The position numbers and the translations under genes were made by a program. Of a stretch of DNA of 64,000 bases, positions 29,742 to 40,076 are shown one piece after another (the first letter of the stretch is position 1; each line of letters opens with the position of its first letter). Source of the DNA: Acidimicrobiaceae bacterium (GTDB taxonomy: Bacteria > Actinomycetota > Acidimicrobiia > Acidimicrobiales > Bog-793). The notes beneath the pieces were generated by a model. It ran no database searches. It saw only the letters and a list, made by a program, of their open reading frames with translations, and was not told the origin of the DNA. Where the stretch lies: positions 37,832 through 101,831 of the forward strand of contig PLKG01000098.1 of assembly GCA_003140595.1 (NCBI GenBank). Direction: 5' to 3'.

Positions 29742-29815
29742 CCTCTCGACCCTCCTAAGACGCTCCAACAGCTGCACCGCTGCACGCCAGCGGCCTTCCC
29801 ACGTACGCTTCGCCA

Positions 29816-30760
29816 ATGCGCGCTGTCGTCATCGAGGCCGGATCCGTGGTCGCCAGAGAGCGGCCCGACCCCGTCCCCGGGGTGGGCGAGCTACTCGTCA
29901 GCGTCCGCGCCGCGGGTTTGAACCGCGCCGACATGTTGCAGCGGGCCGGTCTTTATCCTGCTCCGCCGGGTTCGCCCACGGACACACCCGGGCTCGAGTT
30001 CTCGGGAGTCGTGGCGGATATTGGCCCTGGTGTCGAGCGCTTTTCCATCGGCGACCGTGTCATGGCCGTCGTCGGCGGTGGGGCCCAGGCCGAGCTGGTG
30101 ATCGTCCATGAGCGCGCCGCGCTGCCCATGCCAGACACGCTGGACTTTCTGGAAGCGGGCGGGTTCCCGGAGGCATTCACGGTCGCACATGACGCTCTGT
30201 TTACCCAGTGCGCGCTCCGACCAGGTGAACGCGTCCTGGTGAACGGCGCCGCGGGCGGCGTCGGCGTCGCCGCGGTCCAGCTTGCCCGTGTGGCAGGCGC
30301 CACCGTCGTCGCGAGCGTGCGAGCCCCTCACCTTCGGGCCTCGCTGGAATCTTTCGGCGCGACGGCTGTCGACCCGGCCGAAGCGGCCGCACACGGCACC
30401 TACGACGTGATCCTGGAACCGATCGGGGCGTCGAATCTGAAGAGCGACCTTGGCTCACTGACGATCGGAGGCCGTCTCGTCATCATCGGCGTCGGCGCCG
30501 GTGCACGGGGCGAGATTGACCTGCTCCAGCTCATGGATCGTCGGGCACGCATTTGCGGCTCCACGCTGCGGGCTCGTCCTCTGGAGGACAAGGCGGTTGC
30601 CGCGCGTCTCGTCGAGCGCCAGGTCCTGCCACTGGTCGCGGCACGGCGGGTTCGCGTCCCCGTCGAGGCCATGTTCGGGCTGGAGGAAGTGGACGCGGCA
30701 TACGCACGGTTCGAAGCGGGGAACAAGCTGGGCAAGATCATTCTCGACGTGTCCCGCTGA
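29816..30760 (+). CDS. Quinone oxidoreductase-like zinc-binding alcohol dehydrogenase family protein
   Basis: GVGELLVSVRAAGLNRADMLQRAGLYPAPPGSPTDTPGLEFSGVV...LVNGAAGGVGVAAVQLARVAGATVVASV. Confidence 0.93.
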   Translation: MRAVVIEAGSVVARERPDPVPGVGELLVSVRAAGLNRADMLQRAGLYPAPPGSPTDTPGLEFSGVVADIGPGVERFSIGDRVMAVVGGGAQAELVIVHERAALPMPDTLDFLEAGGFPEAFTVAHDALFTQCALRPGERVLVNGAAGGVGVAAVQLARVAGATVVASVRAPHLRASLESFGATAVDPAEAAAHGTYDVILEPIGASNLKSDLGSLTIGGRLVIIGVGAGARGEIDLLQLMDRRARICGSTLRARPLEDKAVAARLVERQVLPLVAARRVRVPVEAMFGLEEVDAAYARFEAGNKLGKIILDVSR

Positions 30761-30898
30761 CAACAGATCGAAGCACTCCACAAGGCGGCGACCTCGACCA
30801 GGGTCGTCCAATAGGCTTCGCGAGCTGGGATCGGCTCACCCGCAAGGGAATGCTCTGACCACCGATCCCCGCGAGAGCAGTCCGACAATTTCACCTAC

Positions 30899-30910
30899 TG
30901 GAATATTCCA
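30899..30910. promoter_or_regulatory. Perfect 12-bp palindrome TGGAATATTCCA upstream of the marR-like gene; candidate operator
   Basis: Direct sequence inspection; also flanked by the inverted pair ACTGG (30897-30901) / CCAGT (30911-30915). Confidence 0.4.
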
Positions 30911-30971
30911 CCAGTGGAACTGTTCTAGCCCATGTGACATTGCAGAGCTCATCTGGACCGGTCCACCGGTG

Positions 30972-31532
30972 GTGACGATCGCGCGATCCACATCGCGGCA
31001 GTCGAACGGGGGGACGACCAGCGCGCCGGAGCCCTCGACACGTGAGGTCCTCGTAGATCGCTACTGCGAGCTTCAACCGCAGATGCAAAGGCGCTTCAGC
31101 GCTTTGTTGCACCGAGAGCTGCGAGATGAGCTCCATGCCGTCACCGGACACCAGCTGAGCGTATTGGCCTACCTCCGCGGGCAGTCGGTGACAATGCGCG
31201 AGCTCGCAAGGGAGCTCGACGTAGGCGAAAGCGCTGCCACAGCCGTGGTCGACCGTCTCGTACGCCAAGGGCTCGTCGCTCGCCGCGACGACCCCTCGGA
31301 CCGCCGTGTCGTACGCCTGGCCCTGAGCGACTCAGGCGAGTCGCTGGTGACCAAGCTTCACGCCACGGCCTGCAGGAAGACAGCGAACTTGCTCGTCTCG
31401 CTCTCCGACGACCAGCTCGCTGAGCTCGTCGCGACAATGGAAATGCTCGACGCGGCCGCCACCGCGAACGAAACGCTCACCTGCCTTGAGAGCGCTTCGG
31501 TGAACAACGCCCAGGAGGAACCAGCAAGATGA
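30972..31532 (+). CDS. MarR family transcriptional regulator
   Basis: [63 protein letters not shown]; tandem GTG starts (30969/30972). Confidence 0.93.
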   Translation: MTIARSTSRQSNGGTTSAPEPSTREVLVDRYCELQPQMQRRFSALLHRELRDELHAVTGHQLSVLAYLRGQSVTMRELARELDVGESAATAVVDRLVRQGLVARRDDPSDRRVVRLALSDSGESLVTKLHATACRKTANLLVSLSDDQLAELVATMEMLDAAATANETLTCLESASVNNAQEEPAR

Positions 31533-33220
31533 CGACCACCGACAGAGTTCTCGGCGCCGACCAAGTGGTCGCCGAGGCGGCCGGGGCCGCCAGCTCGACC
31601 TTGCAACCCGAACGCGGGGGCGGAGGCATGACTCACCGCCAGATCCTCGTCGTGTTCTCAGGCCTGATGCTCGGGATGCTGCTCGCCGCGCTCGACCAGT
31701 CCATCGTCAGCACGGCACTGCCAACGATCGTCGGTGACTTCCACTCCCTCAACCGCCTGACCTGGGTCGTGACCGCCTATCTCCTCACATCGACTGTGAG
31801 CGCCCCCCTCTACGGGAAGATCTCCGACCTCTATGGCCGCAAGAAGATCTTCCAGTTCGCCATCATCATCTTCCTCGCCGGATCAATCCTGGCCGGTCTC
31901 AGCCAGAACATGGATCAGCTGATCGCGTTCCGCGCCGTTCAGGGCCTCGGGGCGGGCGGGCTGATCGTGCTCGCGATGGCCATCGTGGGCGACGTGGTCT
32001 CGCCTGCCGAACGTGGCCGCTACCAGGGATACTTCGGTGCGGTGTTCGGTATCGCGAGCATCGCGGGACCGCTCGTGGGAGGCTTTCTCGTCGACCACGC
32101 CTCTTGGCGCTGGATCTTCTACGTGAACCTCCCCATCGGCGCAGTCGCCCTTGTGGTCACGAGCATCGTGCTGCGTGACCGGACGGCGCGCACCCGGCAC
32201 AAGATCGACTACAGCGGTTCGGTCCTGCTGCTCATCGGCGTGTCCGCCCTGTTGTTGGTCACGACCCTCGGAGGCTCCCCACAGGGCTACGCGTGGTTGT
32301 CACCGCAGATCATCGCCATGATCGTGATCGGCATCGGTTTCGTCGCTGCATTCCTCGTGCGTGAGCACTACGCGACCGAGCCGATCGTCCCGCTCAGGCT
32401 GTTCCGCAAGCGGGTCTTCTCGGTGTCGAACGCCGCGGGATTCATCGTCGGCGTCGCAATGTTCGGCGCGATCATCTACCTGCCCGTATACCTCCAGGTC
32501 GTCCGAGGTGTTTCGCCGACAACTTCCGGGCTCATGTTGTTACCGATCATGGCCGGGCTGTTCACGGCCTCGATCGGAAGCGGGCAGATCATCGCGCGGA
32601 TCGGACGATACAAAGTCTTCCCGATCGTCGGTACTGCGCTCATGACAGTCGGGATGGGGCTGTTCTCCACCTTGACGATCCACACCTCCTTCCTCGTGAC
32701 CTCGGCTTTCATGCTGCTCACCGGGTTCGGGCTGGGTCTGGTCATGCAGGTGCTGATCCTGGCTGTCCAAAACGGCGTCGATTACAAAGACCTCGGCACA
32801 GCGACGTCGCTCGCCGCGTTCTTCCGGTCGATGGGAGGCGCTTTCGGCACCGCGCTGTTGGGCGCGGTCCTGAACGATCGCCTCATCGGCAACCTGACCA
32901 AGGCCCTACCTTTGGCGGATCATGCCCACGTGCCTCAGATCGCCCGGGAGATCGTGGGCAGCCCCGCCCAGTTGAAGCTGCTGCCACCGGCCATTCACGC
33001 AGCGGCGACTGTCGCGTATGTGCACACGATCGACACGGTCTTTCTCATCGCGACGCCTGTGGTCGCCCTCGCGTTCGTCTTGTCCCTCGCCCTGCCGGAG
33101 ATTCGCCTCCGCAAGACCGTGCACACGACAGCGCCGGACAATGAGTCCTCCTCGCATGCGACCGGGCTCGTGGACGCAATTGTCACTTCAGAGGAACCGT
33201 TGGCAAACTTCAACGCGTGA
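31529..33220 (+). CDS. DHA2 family (EmrB/QacA-like, 14-TM) MFS efflux transporter
   Basis: [58 protein letters not shown]...; ATGA overlap with the MarR gene. Confidence 0.95.
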   Translation: MTTTDRVLGADQVVAEAAGAASSTLQPERGGGGMTHRQILVVFSGLMLGMLLAALDQSIVSTALPTIVGDFHSLNRLTWVVTAYLLTSTVSAPLYGKISDLYGRKKIFQFAIIIFLAGSILAGLSQNMDQLIAFRAVQGLGAGGLIVLAMAIVGDVVSPAERGRYQGYFGAVFGIASIAGPLVGGFLVDHASWRWIFYVNLPIGAVALVVTSIVLRDRTARTRHKIDYSGSVLLLIGVSALLLVTTLGGSPQGYAWLSPQIIAMIVIGIGFVAAFLVREHYATEPIVPLRLFRKRVFSVSNAAGFIVGVAMFGAIIYLPVYLQVVRGVSPTTSGLMLLPIMAGLFTASIGSGQIIARIGRYKVFPIVGTALMTVGMGLFSTLTIHTSFLVTSAFMLLTGFGLGLVMQVLILAVQNGVDYKDLGTATSLAAFFRSMGGAFGTALLGAVLNDRLIGNLTKALPLADHAHVPQIAREIVGSPAQLKLLPPAIHAAATVAYVHTIDTVFLIATPVVALAFVLSLALPEIRLRKTVHTTAPDNESSSHATGLVDAIVTSEEPLANFNA

Positions 33221-34260
33221 CTAGACCTTCGGCCCCCGAGCCGCGAGACCGGTCCGTGGCGCGCCTGGCGGTGCGACTGCGGGACACTCCCGGGGGTCCA
33301 CAGGTCGTTCTCAGGGCCTTCCTCGGTGTGACCTTCACCTATGCGGGCCTACAGAAGCTGACGAACCGCTACTTCTTCGAAGCGGCCAACCCTGGGTCAA
33401 TCCAGGCACAGCTGCACGCGTCGATCACTTCGAGCCCGATCGGACCACTGATAAGGCTCGCGGCGCACGAACCGGTGCTTGTCGGCTTGCTGATCGCTTT
33501 CGGCGAAGTGGCAGTCGGCCTCGGGACTCTGTTCGGGTTGCTCGGAAGGATTGCCGCGGCAGGCGGCATGGCAGTGTCACTCCTCCTGTTCCTCTCCGTC
33601 AGCTTCAATACCACGCCCTACTTCTACGGCTCGGACATCGTCTTCTTCTTCGCCTGGACACCTCTTTTGGTCGGAGGAAGCGGGACGTGGTCTGTTGACG
33701 GCGCATTACGGGCAAGTCACGCCAGGGAACGAACCAAGGCCGGTGTCCCGCCGGGTCGGCAAGCACCTGACCTAGACCGCCGTGCAGCCGTTCGCAAGGT
33801 GGCCTCCGCGATCACACTCGGGACCTTCGCCGTCGTCACCGCCGGCGTCTCGGCCGCGATCGGGCGAATGTTCGGCACATCGGTCCAGACCTCGAGTGCT
33901 CCGCAACTACCACCGCCGAGCACCGAAGCGCCCAGCGGTGGCTCCTCGAAGGGCACGGCAATAGGGCTCGCCAGCGACGTACCGGTCGGTGGCGCCCGAG
34001 AGTTCACCGATCCCGCCCAGGGTATCCCTGCCTACGTGGTGCGCCCGGCGGAGAGCTCCTATGTCGCCTTCAGCGCCGTGTGCACTCACATGGGCTGCAC
34101 CGTGGGATTCTTCGAACCGGCAGTCCAGTTCCGTTGCCCGTGCCACGGCTCTATCTTCTCGGCCGTCACCGGGGAGGTTCTCCAGGGCCCCGCCGCCGCG
34201 CCTCTGCCGAGCATTCCCGTCGCCAAGTCAGCCGCCGGCACTCTCCTCGTGGACGGATGA
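33217..34260 (+). CDS. DoxX-like membrane domain fused to a C-terminal Rieske [2Fe-2S] domain
   Basis: N-terminal 4-TM DoxX/DoxD-like region ([27 protein letters not shown]...), fifth TM ([29 protein letters not shown]), then [42 protein letters not shown] overlap with the MFS gene. Confidence 0.93.
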   Translation: MTRPSAPEPRDRSVARLAVRLRDTPGGPQVVLRAFLGVTFTYAGLQKLTNRYFFEAANPGSIQAQLHASITSSPIGPLIRLAAHEPVLVGLLIAFGEVAVGLGTLFGLLGRIAAAGGMAVSLLLFLSVSFNTTPYFYGSDIVFFFAWTPLLVGGSGTWSVDGALRASHARERTKAGVPPGRQAPDLDRRAAVRKVASAITLGTFAVVTAGVSAAIGRMFGTSVQTSSAPQLPPPSTEAPSGGSSKGTAIGLASDVPVGGAREFTDPAQGIPAYVVRPAESSYVAFSAVCTHMGCTVGFFEPAVQFRCPCHGSIFSAVTGEVLQGPAAAPLPSIPVAKSAAGTLLVDG

Positions 34261-34350
34261 ATCTCCGGTGACGGCAACTGTCAGACGTACTGACCGATCT
34301 AATGCCATCGCGTTTAGTAGAATGCTCGGCGTGTTCAATTTGTCACTCGG

Positions 34351-35193
34351 ATGTCACAGATGGTGACCCGCGCGACCCGGGCGAGGCCCTCGGCAAGCTC
34401 AAGTCGCTCGACTGGCACCACAGCCCCCACAGCCCAGGCAACGACGACCCGTTCTGCGCGAGCGCGGCTCCCCCGCACAGCGTCTGACGCGCGCCCGAGG
34501 CCCCCTCGCGCTTCAGAGCGCTCGTCGCCGCCGGCCACGTCGGCGCAAGTGCGCCAGCCCACCCGGGCGGCGAGCGACAGGGAAGCCGATGGGCGCCGAC
34601 TACGCGCGGCCCGCAACTACGAGGCCGTTGTGGGCGCCGTTCTCGACATCGTGCGGGAATGCCCTCCCGAGGTGATTTACCTGCCGAGTGCCGCCGAGGT
34701 GGCGGCGCGGGCTCGGGTATCGGAGCGAACCGTGTTCCGTCACTTCGCCGACCTCAACGCATTGTTCGTGGCGGCCGCCTCGAGGATCCGGCCGATCCAA
34801 CAGATCTACCTGGGACCGCGGCCCGACGCTCGTAGCGTGGAGGAACGGATCGAGGCGCTCGTGGGGCTGCGCTCGAAGCTGTACGAGAAGATTGCTCCTG
34901 TCAGAAGGGTCGCGATCTATCTCAGCAAGACCCACCCGCTCGTTGTCGAACAGCTCGCGGAGGCATACGCGAAAGCGCGCGCCCAAGTAGCCGACGTCTT
35001 CGCCCCTGAGTTGTCGCGTCTGGACGCCAAGCGTCGGTCCGTCATGCTCGACGCACTCGACGTCGCTACCAGCTGGTCATCGTGGGATACCCTGCGCACA
35101 CTTCAAGGCTGCTCGGTGCCCCGCACGCGAAAGATCGTCACCGAGGTTCTGACCGACCTGCTCGCAACGGTGCCCAAGACAAAGCGCCGCTAA
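34351..35193 (+). CDS. TetR family transcriptional regulator (start uncertain)
   Basis: VIYLPSAAEVAARARVSERTVFRHFADLNALFVAAASRI HTH; long Arg/Ser/Pro-rich N-terminal extension suggests the true start is downstream. Confidence 0.85.
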   Translation: MSQMVTRATRARPSASSSRSTGTTAPTAQATTTRSARARLPRTASDARPRPPRASERSSPPATSAQVRQPTRAASDREADGRRLRAARNYEAVVGAVLDIVRECPPEVIYLPSAAEVAARARVSERTVFRHFADLNALFVAAASRIRPIQQIYLGPRPDARSVEERIEALVGLRSKLYEKIAPVRRVAIYLSKTHPLVVEQLAEAYAKARAQVADVFAPELSRLDAKRRSVMLDALDVATSWSSWDTLRTLQGCSVPRTRKIVTEVLTDLLATVPKTKRR

Positions 35194-35313
35194 AGGACGA
35201 CACCGACACCGGGAATTGGTGGGCGGGCTTGGCCGGGTTCCATCAGTTCCGGGTATCTTCGACCTGTGTGATCCGCCCCGGATCTGGATCCAATGACCTG
35301 GAGATGACCAGAT

Positions 35314-36285
35314 ATGTCAATGCCCTACCGCCGCCTCGGACGATCCGGCCTCAAAGTGAGCCTGCTCTCGTTCGGCTCTTGGGTCAGTTTCGGTAACCAG
35401 ATAGACGACGACCTCGCGGTGCGCTGCCTCGAGGCCGCCCGGGAGGGAGGAGTGAACTTCTTCGACAACGCCGAGAACTACGCCGGTGGCAAGTCCGAGG
35501 CGATCATGGGCCGGGCCATCAAGACGCTCGGCTGGGAGCGCCGCGACTTCGTGGTTTCGAGCAAGTTCTTCTGGGGGATCTACGACTCCCCGAACATGGC
35601 GAACACACTGAATCGCAAGTACCTCATGCAGGCTGTGGACGCCTCGCTCGAGCGATTCGGTCTCGACTTCCTCGACCTCGTCTTCTGCCACCGCGCTGAT
35701 CCGCAAACACCGATCGAAGAGACGGTCCGGGCGATGTCTGACATCGTCAGCTCCGGTAAGGCGCTCTACTGGGGCACTTCTGAGTGGGCTGCAGCCGAGA
35801 TTGTCGCTGCGATCGAGATCGCCGAGCGCCACCACCTGTACAAGCCCGTAATGGAGCAACCGCAGTACAACATCCTTCAGCGAAGGCGTGTCGAGCTCGA
35901 GTACGCGAGGTTGCTCGAGGACTACGGGATCGGCCTCACAACTTTTAGCCCCCTCGGCGCAGGACTGCTCACAGGCAAGTACATAGAAGGGATCCCGCAG
36001 AACTCTCGAGGCGCTCTCGCAGGCTTCGAGTGGCTCCGTCCAAACTTCGAAGACGCCGCTAACAACGAGAAGGTACGAGCCCTCAAGGCAATTGCGGACG
36101 ATCTCGGTTGTCCGCTCGCCCAGCTGGCCATCGCCTGGTGCGCCCGCAATCCCAAGGTCTCAACAGTCATCACGGGCGCGAGCAGCGTCGAGCAGCTGAA
36201 GGAGAACCTGCGCTCGCTCGAGGTGCTCGAACGACTCGACGACGACGTGATGCGGCGAATCAACGAGGTTGCCGGCCAGAACTAG
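35314..36285 (+). CDS. Aldo/keto reductase (voltage-gated K+ channel beta-subunit-like)
   Basis: [31 protein letters not shown]...[21 protein letters not shown]...[21 protein letters not shown]...[12 protein letters not shown]. Confidence 0.95.
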   Translation: MSMPYRRLGRSGLKVSLLSFGSWVSFGNQIDDDLAVRCLEAAREGGVNFFDNAENYAGGKSEAIMGRAIKTLGWERRDFVVSSKFFWGIYDSPNMANTLNRKYLMQAVDASLERFGLDFLDLVFCHRADPQTPIEETVRAMSDIVSSGKALYWGTSEWAAAEIVAAIEIAERHHLYKPVMEQPQYNILQRRRVELEYARLLEDYGIGLTTFSPLGAGLLTGKYIEGIPQNSRGALAGFEWLRPNFEDAANNEKVRALKAIADDLGCPLAQLAIAWCARNPKVSTVITGASSVEQLKENLRSLEVLERLDDDVMRRINEVAGQN

Positions 36286-36314
36286 CGCTGGGTAACAGGA
36301 CCTGGCCTGCGAAC

Positions 36315-39161
36315 TCACGCCATCCGCATCGCTCGACGCAACAGTACGGGATCGTGCACCGTGGTTGTGACGCGTACGCGTGCGTCGAGCGCTATGGCAC
36401 CTCCAGGGCTCGCGACAACCGGGTTCAGGTTCAACTCGACAATCTCGGGATGGTCCGCCGCCAAACAGGCCACTCGAGAGAGCACCTCACCGAGTGCCTC
36501 GAGGTCGACTGGCACCGAGCCTCGATATCCGGTCAGAAGGGGCGAAGACCGGAGCCCGCCCAGAAGGTCGCAGACGTCCTCGGACGTCATGGGCACCAAC
36601 GACCAGATCCTGTCGCCCAACAATTCGCCCTCTTTGCCTCCGAGCCCGAACATCACGAGCGGACCGAACGACGGGTCCTCCACAACGCCGACAACTGTCT
36701 CGACGCCCTCTGGACCCATCGGCTGGACGATCAGAGTCGCGCCAGGCCCGAACCTGGTCAGCAATTCCTCGGCGGCCGAGGCCACGACATCCGCTGACCC
36801 GAGGTCCAGACGGACGCCCCCTACATCGCTCTTGTGCACAAGATCCGGAGCGTCGAGCTTCACCGCGACCGGATATCCCATGGCGGTCGCTTGTGCGACG
36901 GCCTCGGTCGCTGAGGAGGCCCTCGCACAAGAGAGGATGGGTATCGCGTAGGCCTCGAGCAGGTGGAAAGCAGCGACCGTGTCGAGCCAGACCGAGCCTG
37001 CCGAACAAGCGAGCGGCCCGGAGGTGGGGGTAGCCGTGAGGTAGGTGCCCGAGCCAGCAACCGGCCGTGCCGACAAGGCGACGTCCACTATCGAGCGTGC
37101 GGACACGACATCGATATCGTCAAAGCTGGGCACGGTCCCCTCGGGCCGAGCCGCCCACTGCCCATACTGCGCGACCCGCGCAATCGCACGGGCCGCAGAC
37201 TCGGGGTAAGCAAACCAGGGCACGTGTCTCGGTGACGTGCGCAGGGCCACAAGGGTCTCCTCGGTCGCGATGAAGTTCGCGAGCACCGGCTTGGTGGCCG
37301 TGCAAGCCACTTGAGCCACGGCTTGAGCGATATCGCCAGCGCCAACGGTCACCGGCGGAGTGAAGGTGACCACCACGACATCTGTGTCGCTGTCGGCAAG
37401 AACGATCTCGAGCACGGACCGGTACTCCTCTGCGGTCGACGAGTCGACAAGGTCGACCGGGTTTCTCACTGTGGCGCCACTAGAAACGACGCCGAGGAGC
37501 CTGCTCTGAGTCGTGGCGGACAGCTCGGGAACTTCGAGGCCGTAGCTCTCGCACGCGTCAGCAGCCAGGACTCCGCAGCCTCCTGCATTGCCTACGATCG
37601 CGACACGCGGGCCGGCTGGAAGCGGCTGGTTCACCAAGAGATCGGCGACATCGAGCAGCTCCTCCAGCGTCTGGACGCGGATTACGCCGGCCTGGCGGAA
37701 GAGGGCGTCTATAGCCTGGTCGGGAACCGTGCCGACACCGCCGGCATGTGTGCCCCGCAGGCCCGATACAGTGCGGGCGCTCTTGACCGCGGCGATGGGG
37801 GTCTTCCGGGCGACACGTCGGGCGATCCGGCTGAACTTCCGGGGGTTTCCGAACGACTCCAGATAGAGCAGGATCACCTCGGTCTGCGGGTCCTCCTCCC
37901 AGAATCGCAGTAGGTCGTTACCGCTGACATCGGCCTTGTTGCCGAGGGACACGAAGCTAGAGATCCCGAGACCGCGGCCCTGGAGCGCACCGAGGAGAGC
38001 GATCCCGAGGCCCCCGGACTGGGAGGAGACCGCGATCCGACCTGGCGCCGGTGCCTGCTTGGCGAAGGTGGCGTTCATGCGGACTTGAGAGGCGGTATTG
38101 ATGACGCCCATGCAGTCAGGCCCGACGAGCCGCATGCCGTAAGTCCGGGCGAGCTGCACGAGATCGCGATCTGCGGTCTTGCGGGCGCCCTCGTGGTCCG
38201 CTTCGCCTGAGTTGACGACGACGAGGCCGCCAACCCCCCTTGTTCCGCACTCGCGAACCACCTCGGCCACTCGAGAAGCCGGCACCGCGAGCAGTGCCAG
38301 GTCGATGGGGCCTGGCGTGTCGCTGACACTGCTGTACGACGCCAGCCCCGCCACGGGTTCGCCCTGCGGGTTGACCGGGTAGACCTTGCCGGTGAACTCC
38401 CCTGCGAGGAGGTTGCCGACGATATCGTGGCCCGTTGAGCCTCTCCCGCCGCTCGCCTCGATCACAGCGATGGTCCTAGGGCGGAGTATGTGCTCGACCG
38501 AGCGCACTGCCGCGGTCCATTCGCGCTCTTCGACCCGTTCGATGTACTCCGGAAGCGCCGCGAGCTCCAGCGTCACGCGGATCACCCCCGAATCGAGGAG
38601 CACATGCTCGTCGAATCCCGCGGAACGAAAGACGCCGATCATCCGGTGGTTGTCGGGTAGGACGTCGGCCACGAACCGCTCGATCCCGCGTGCAACCGCA
38701 GCCGAGGCGAGATGTTCGAGCAGTACGGTACCGAGGCCCCGTCCCTGCTGGTCGTCCCGCACGACGAAGGCGACCTCGGCCTCGCCTACTCCGGTCTGGT
38801 TGGGCCCCTCCGAGGTGCCGGCTGTGCCGCCCAAAGGGCCATCAGTGGGCAGCGCGGGGGCGCGATCGTAGCGTGCCACAGCTACCAGTTCACTGTCTAC
38901 GACAGCCACAAGCGCCAGCCGCTCTCGATAGTCAACGGTTACGAAGTGAGCGATCTCCTCGTCGCTGATCTCCCGACGCGGCGCGAAGAAACGAAAGTGC
39001 ACCGTCTCGCTCGACAGCCTCTGGCCGAACGAGCGAAGCGCAGGGCCGTCATCGGCCCGGATCGCGCGCAGCTGAGCCGCGCGACCGTCCGACAGCAGCA
39101 CGTCGCATCCGAGCTCGGCAGGATAGGCCTCCTCGGCGACGGAACGCTCACCGGAGCTCAT
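36315..39161 (-). CDS. GNAT acetyltransferase fused to ADP-forming acyl-CoA synthetase (Pat-like)
   Basis: 948 aa: N-terminal GNAT (VAFVVRDDQQGRGLGTVLLEHLASAAVARGIERF), CoA-binding (VYPVNPQGEPVAGL), SQSGGLGIALLGALQGRGLGISSFVSLGNKADVSGNDLLRFW, C-terminal ATP-grasp (GYPVAVKLDAPDLVHKSDVGGVRLDL). Confidence 0.95.
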   Translation of the reverse strand: MSSGERSVAEEAYPAELGCDVLLSDGRAAQLRAIRADDGPALRSFGQRLSSETVHFRFFAPRREISDEEIAHFVTVDYRERLALVAVVDSELVAVARYDRAPALPTDGPLGGTAGTSEGPNQTGVGEAEVAFVVRDDQQGRGLGTVLLEHLASAAVARGIERFVADVLPDNHRMIGVFRSAGFDEHVLLDSGVIRVTLELAALPEYIERVEEREWTAAVRSVEHILRPRTIAVIEASGGRGSTGHDIVGNLLAGEFTGKVYPVNPQGEPVAGLASYSSVSDTPGPIDLALLAVPASRVAEVVRECGTRGVGGLVVVNSGEADHEGARKTADRDLVQLARTYGMRLVGPDCMGVINTASQVRMNATFAKQAPAPGRIAVSSQSGGLGIALLGALQGRGLGISSFVSLGNKADVSGNDLLRFWEEDPQTEVILLYLESFGNPRKFSRIARRVARKTPIAAVKSARTVSGLRGTHAGGVGTVPDQAIDALFRQAGVIRVQTLEELLDVADLLVNQPLPAGPRVAIVGNAGGCGVLAADACESYGLEVPELSATTQSRLLGVVSSGATVRNPVDLVDSSTAEEYRSVLEIVLADSDTDVVVVTFTPPVTVGAGDIAQAVAQVACTATKPVLANFIATEETLVALRTSPRHVPWFAYPESAARAIARVAQYGQWAARPEGTVPSFDDIDVVSARSIVDVALSARPVAGSGTYLTATPTSGPLACSAGSVWLDTVAAFHLLEAYAIPILSCARASSATEAVAQATAMGYPVAVKLDAPDLVHKSDVGGVRLDLGSADVVASAAEELLTRFGPGATLIVQPMGPEGVETVVGVVEDPSFGPLVMFGLGGKEGELLGDRIWSLVPMTSEDVCDLLGGLRSSPLLTGYRGSVPVDLEALGEVLSRVACLAADHPEIVELNLNPVVASPGGAIALDARVRVTTTVHDPVLLRRAMRMA

Positions 39162-39230
39162 CGCGCTCGGTCCTGGGACAATCGTGTGGTCAATTCACCT
39201 CCCGAACTGGCTGAGCGTCGGTGAGAACGC

Positions 39231-39986
39231 TCAGCCCGCAGCTGCCTGCACGGTGGCGATGGGCAACGATCCACTCGGAGCGGTGAGGCGCAAGACCTCA
39301 CCCCAATCGCTGAAACTGGCAGAGATCGTGTGGGCGGTGCTGCCAGTTTGCTTCGAGGTCCCCTCGACCGATATCGGCAGCGCGGCTCCCGTCGTCCTCA
39401 CGTACATCGTGAGCGCCAAGCTGGCGGTCTTGGTGGTCTGGGATGCCTTGACCGCCACGGCCGCGTGTCCGAGCTTGGTGGATGTCTTGCCCCGCGTCAG
39501 TGTGCCGCTCAGCTGCACGAGCTGAGTGGCAGCCGACTTGACCGCCAGTGAACCGGCCAAAGAAGAGAAGCTCGCGTTGCTGGACGGAACCGATATCCAC
39601 TTCCCAGCGAACTCGGCGGCCACCTTCGCGCTCATGCCGGTAAGGCCCTGCAAACCGAGAGAGTCGCCCTCGAAGTATGCGGCGCCGCCGGCAAGCAGGA
39701 CGGTGAGATGGCCCGCCTTGCTTCCCTGGCTGACCGTGACGTGCTGCTCGCCGGTGGTGGTACCCACATCGGCGACGATGCTCACCTCACTTGTCCCCGC
39801 GCGCGCCGACTCCACGAAGTGAAACGAACGCTGCGCCTTGGTCGCCTTGACCGCCGCCGCGACGATCTTGTCACCTGATTTCAGCTGGATCCCGTTGGAC
39901 GCGTTGGACCCGGCTGACGCGCCTCCGCAGCCGGCCGCGAATGCGATCGCGGCAGTCAATATGACGAGGGTGGGGCGAGGACGCAT
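39231..39986 (-). CDS. Putative lipoprotein
   Basis: MRPRPTLVILTAAIAFAAGCGGASAG lipobox (AAGC); resembles LppX/LprG-like secreted lipoproteins only loosely. Confidence 0.8.
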   Translation of the reverse strand: MRPRPTLVILTAAIAFAAGCGGASAGSNASNGIQLKSGDKIVAAAVKATKAQRSFHFVESARAGTSEVSIVADVGTTTGEQHVTVSQGSKAGHLTVLLAGGAAYFEGDSLGLQGLTGMSAKVAAEFAGKWISVPSSNASFSSLAGSLAVKSAATQLVQLSGTLTRGKTSTKLGHAAVAVKASQTTKTASLALTMYVRTTGAALPISVEGTSKQTGSTAHTISASFSDWGEVLRLTAPSGSLPIATVQAAAG

Positions 39987-40076
39987 AACGCGACGGTACC
40001 AGTGGGCATGGTTGCAGCGGTTGCGGCGTTTTGACGGCTGATCTAGGTTCCCTCGATTCGAGCTCTCGGGTACTGT

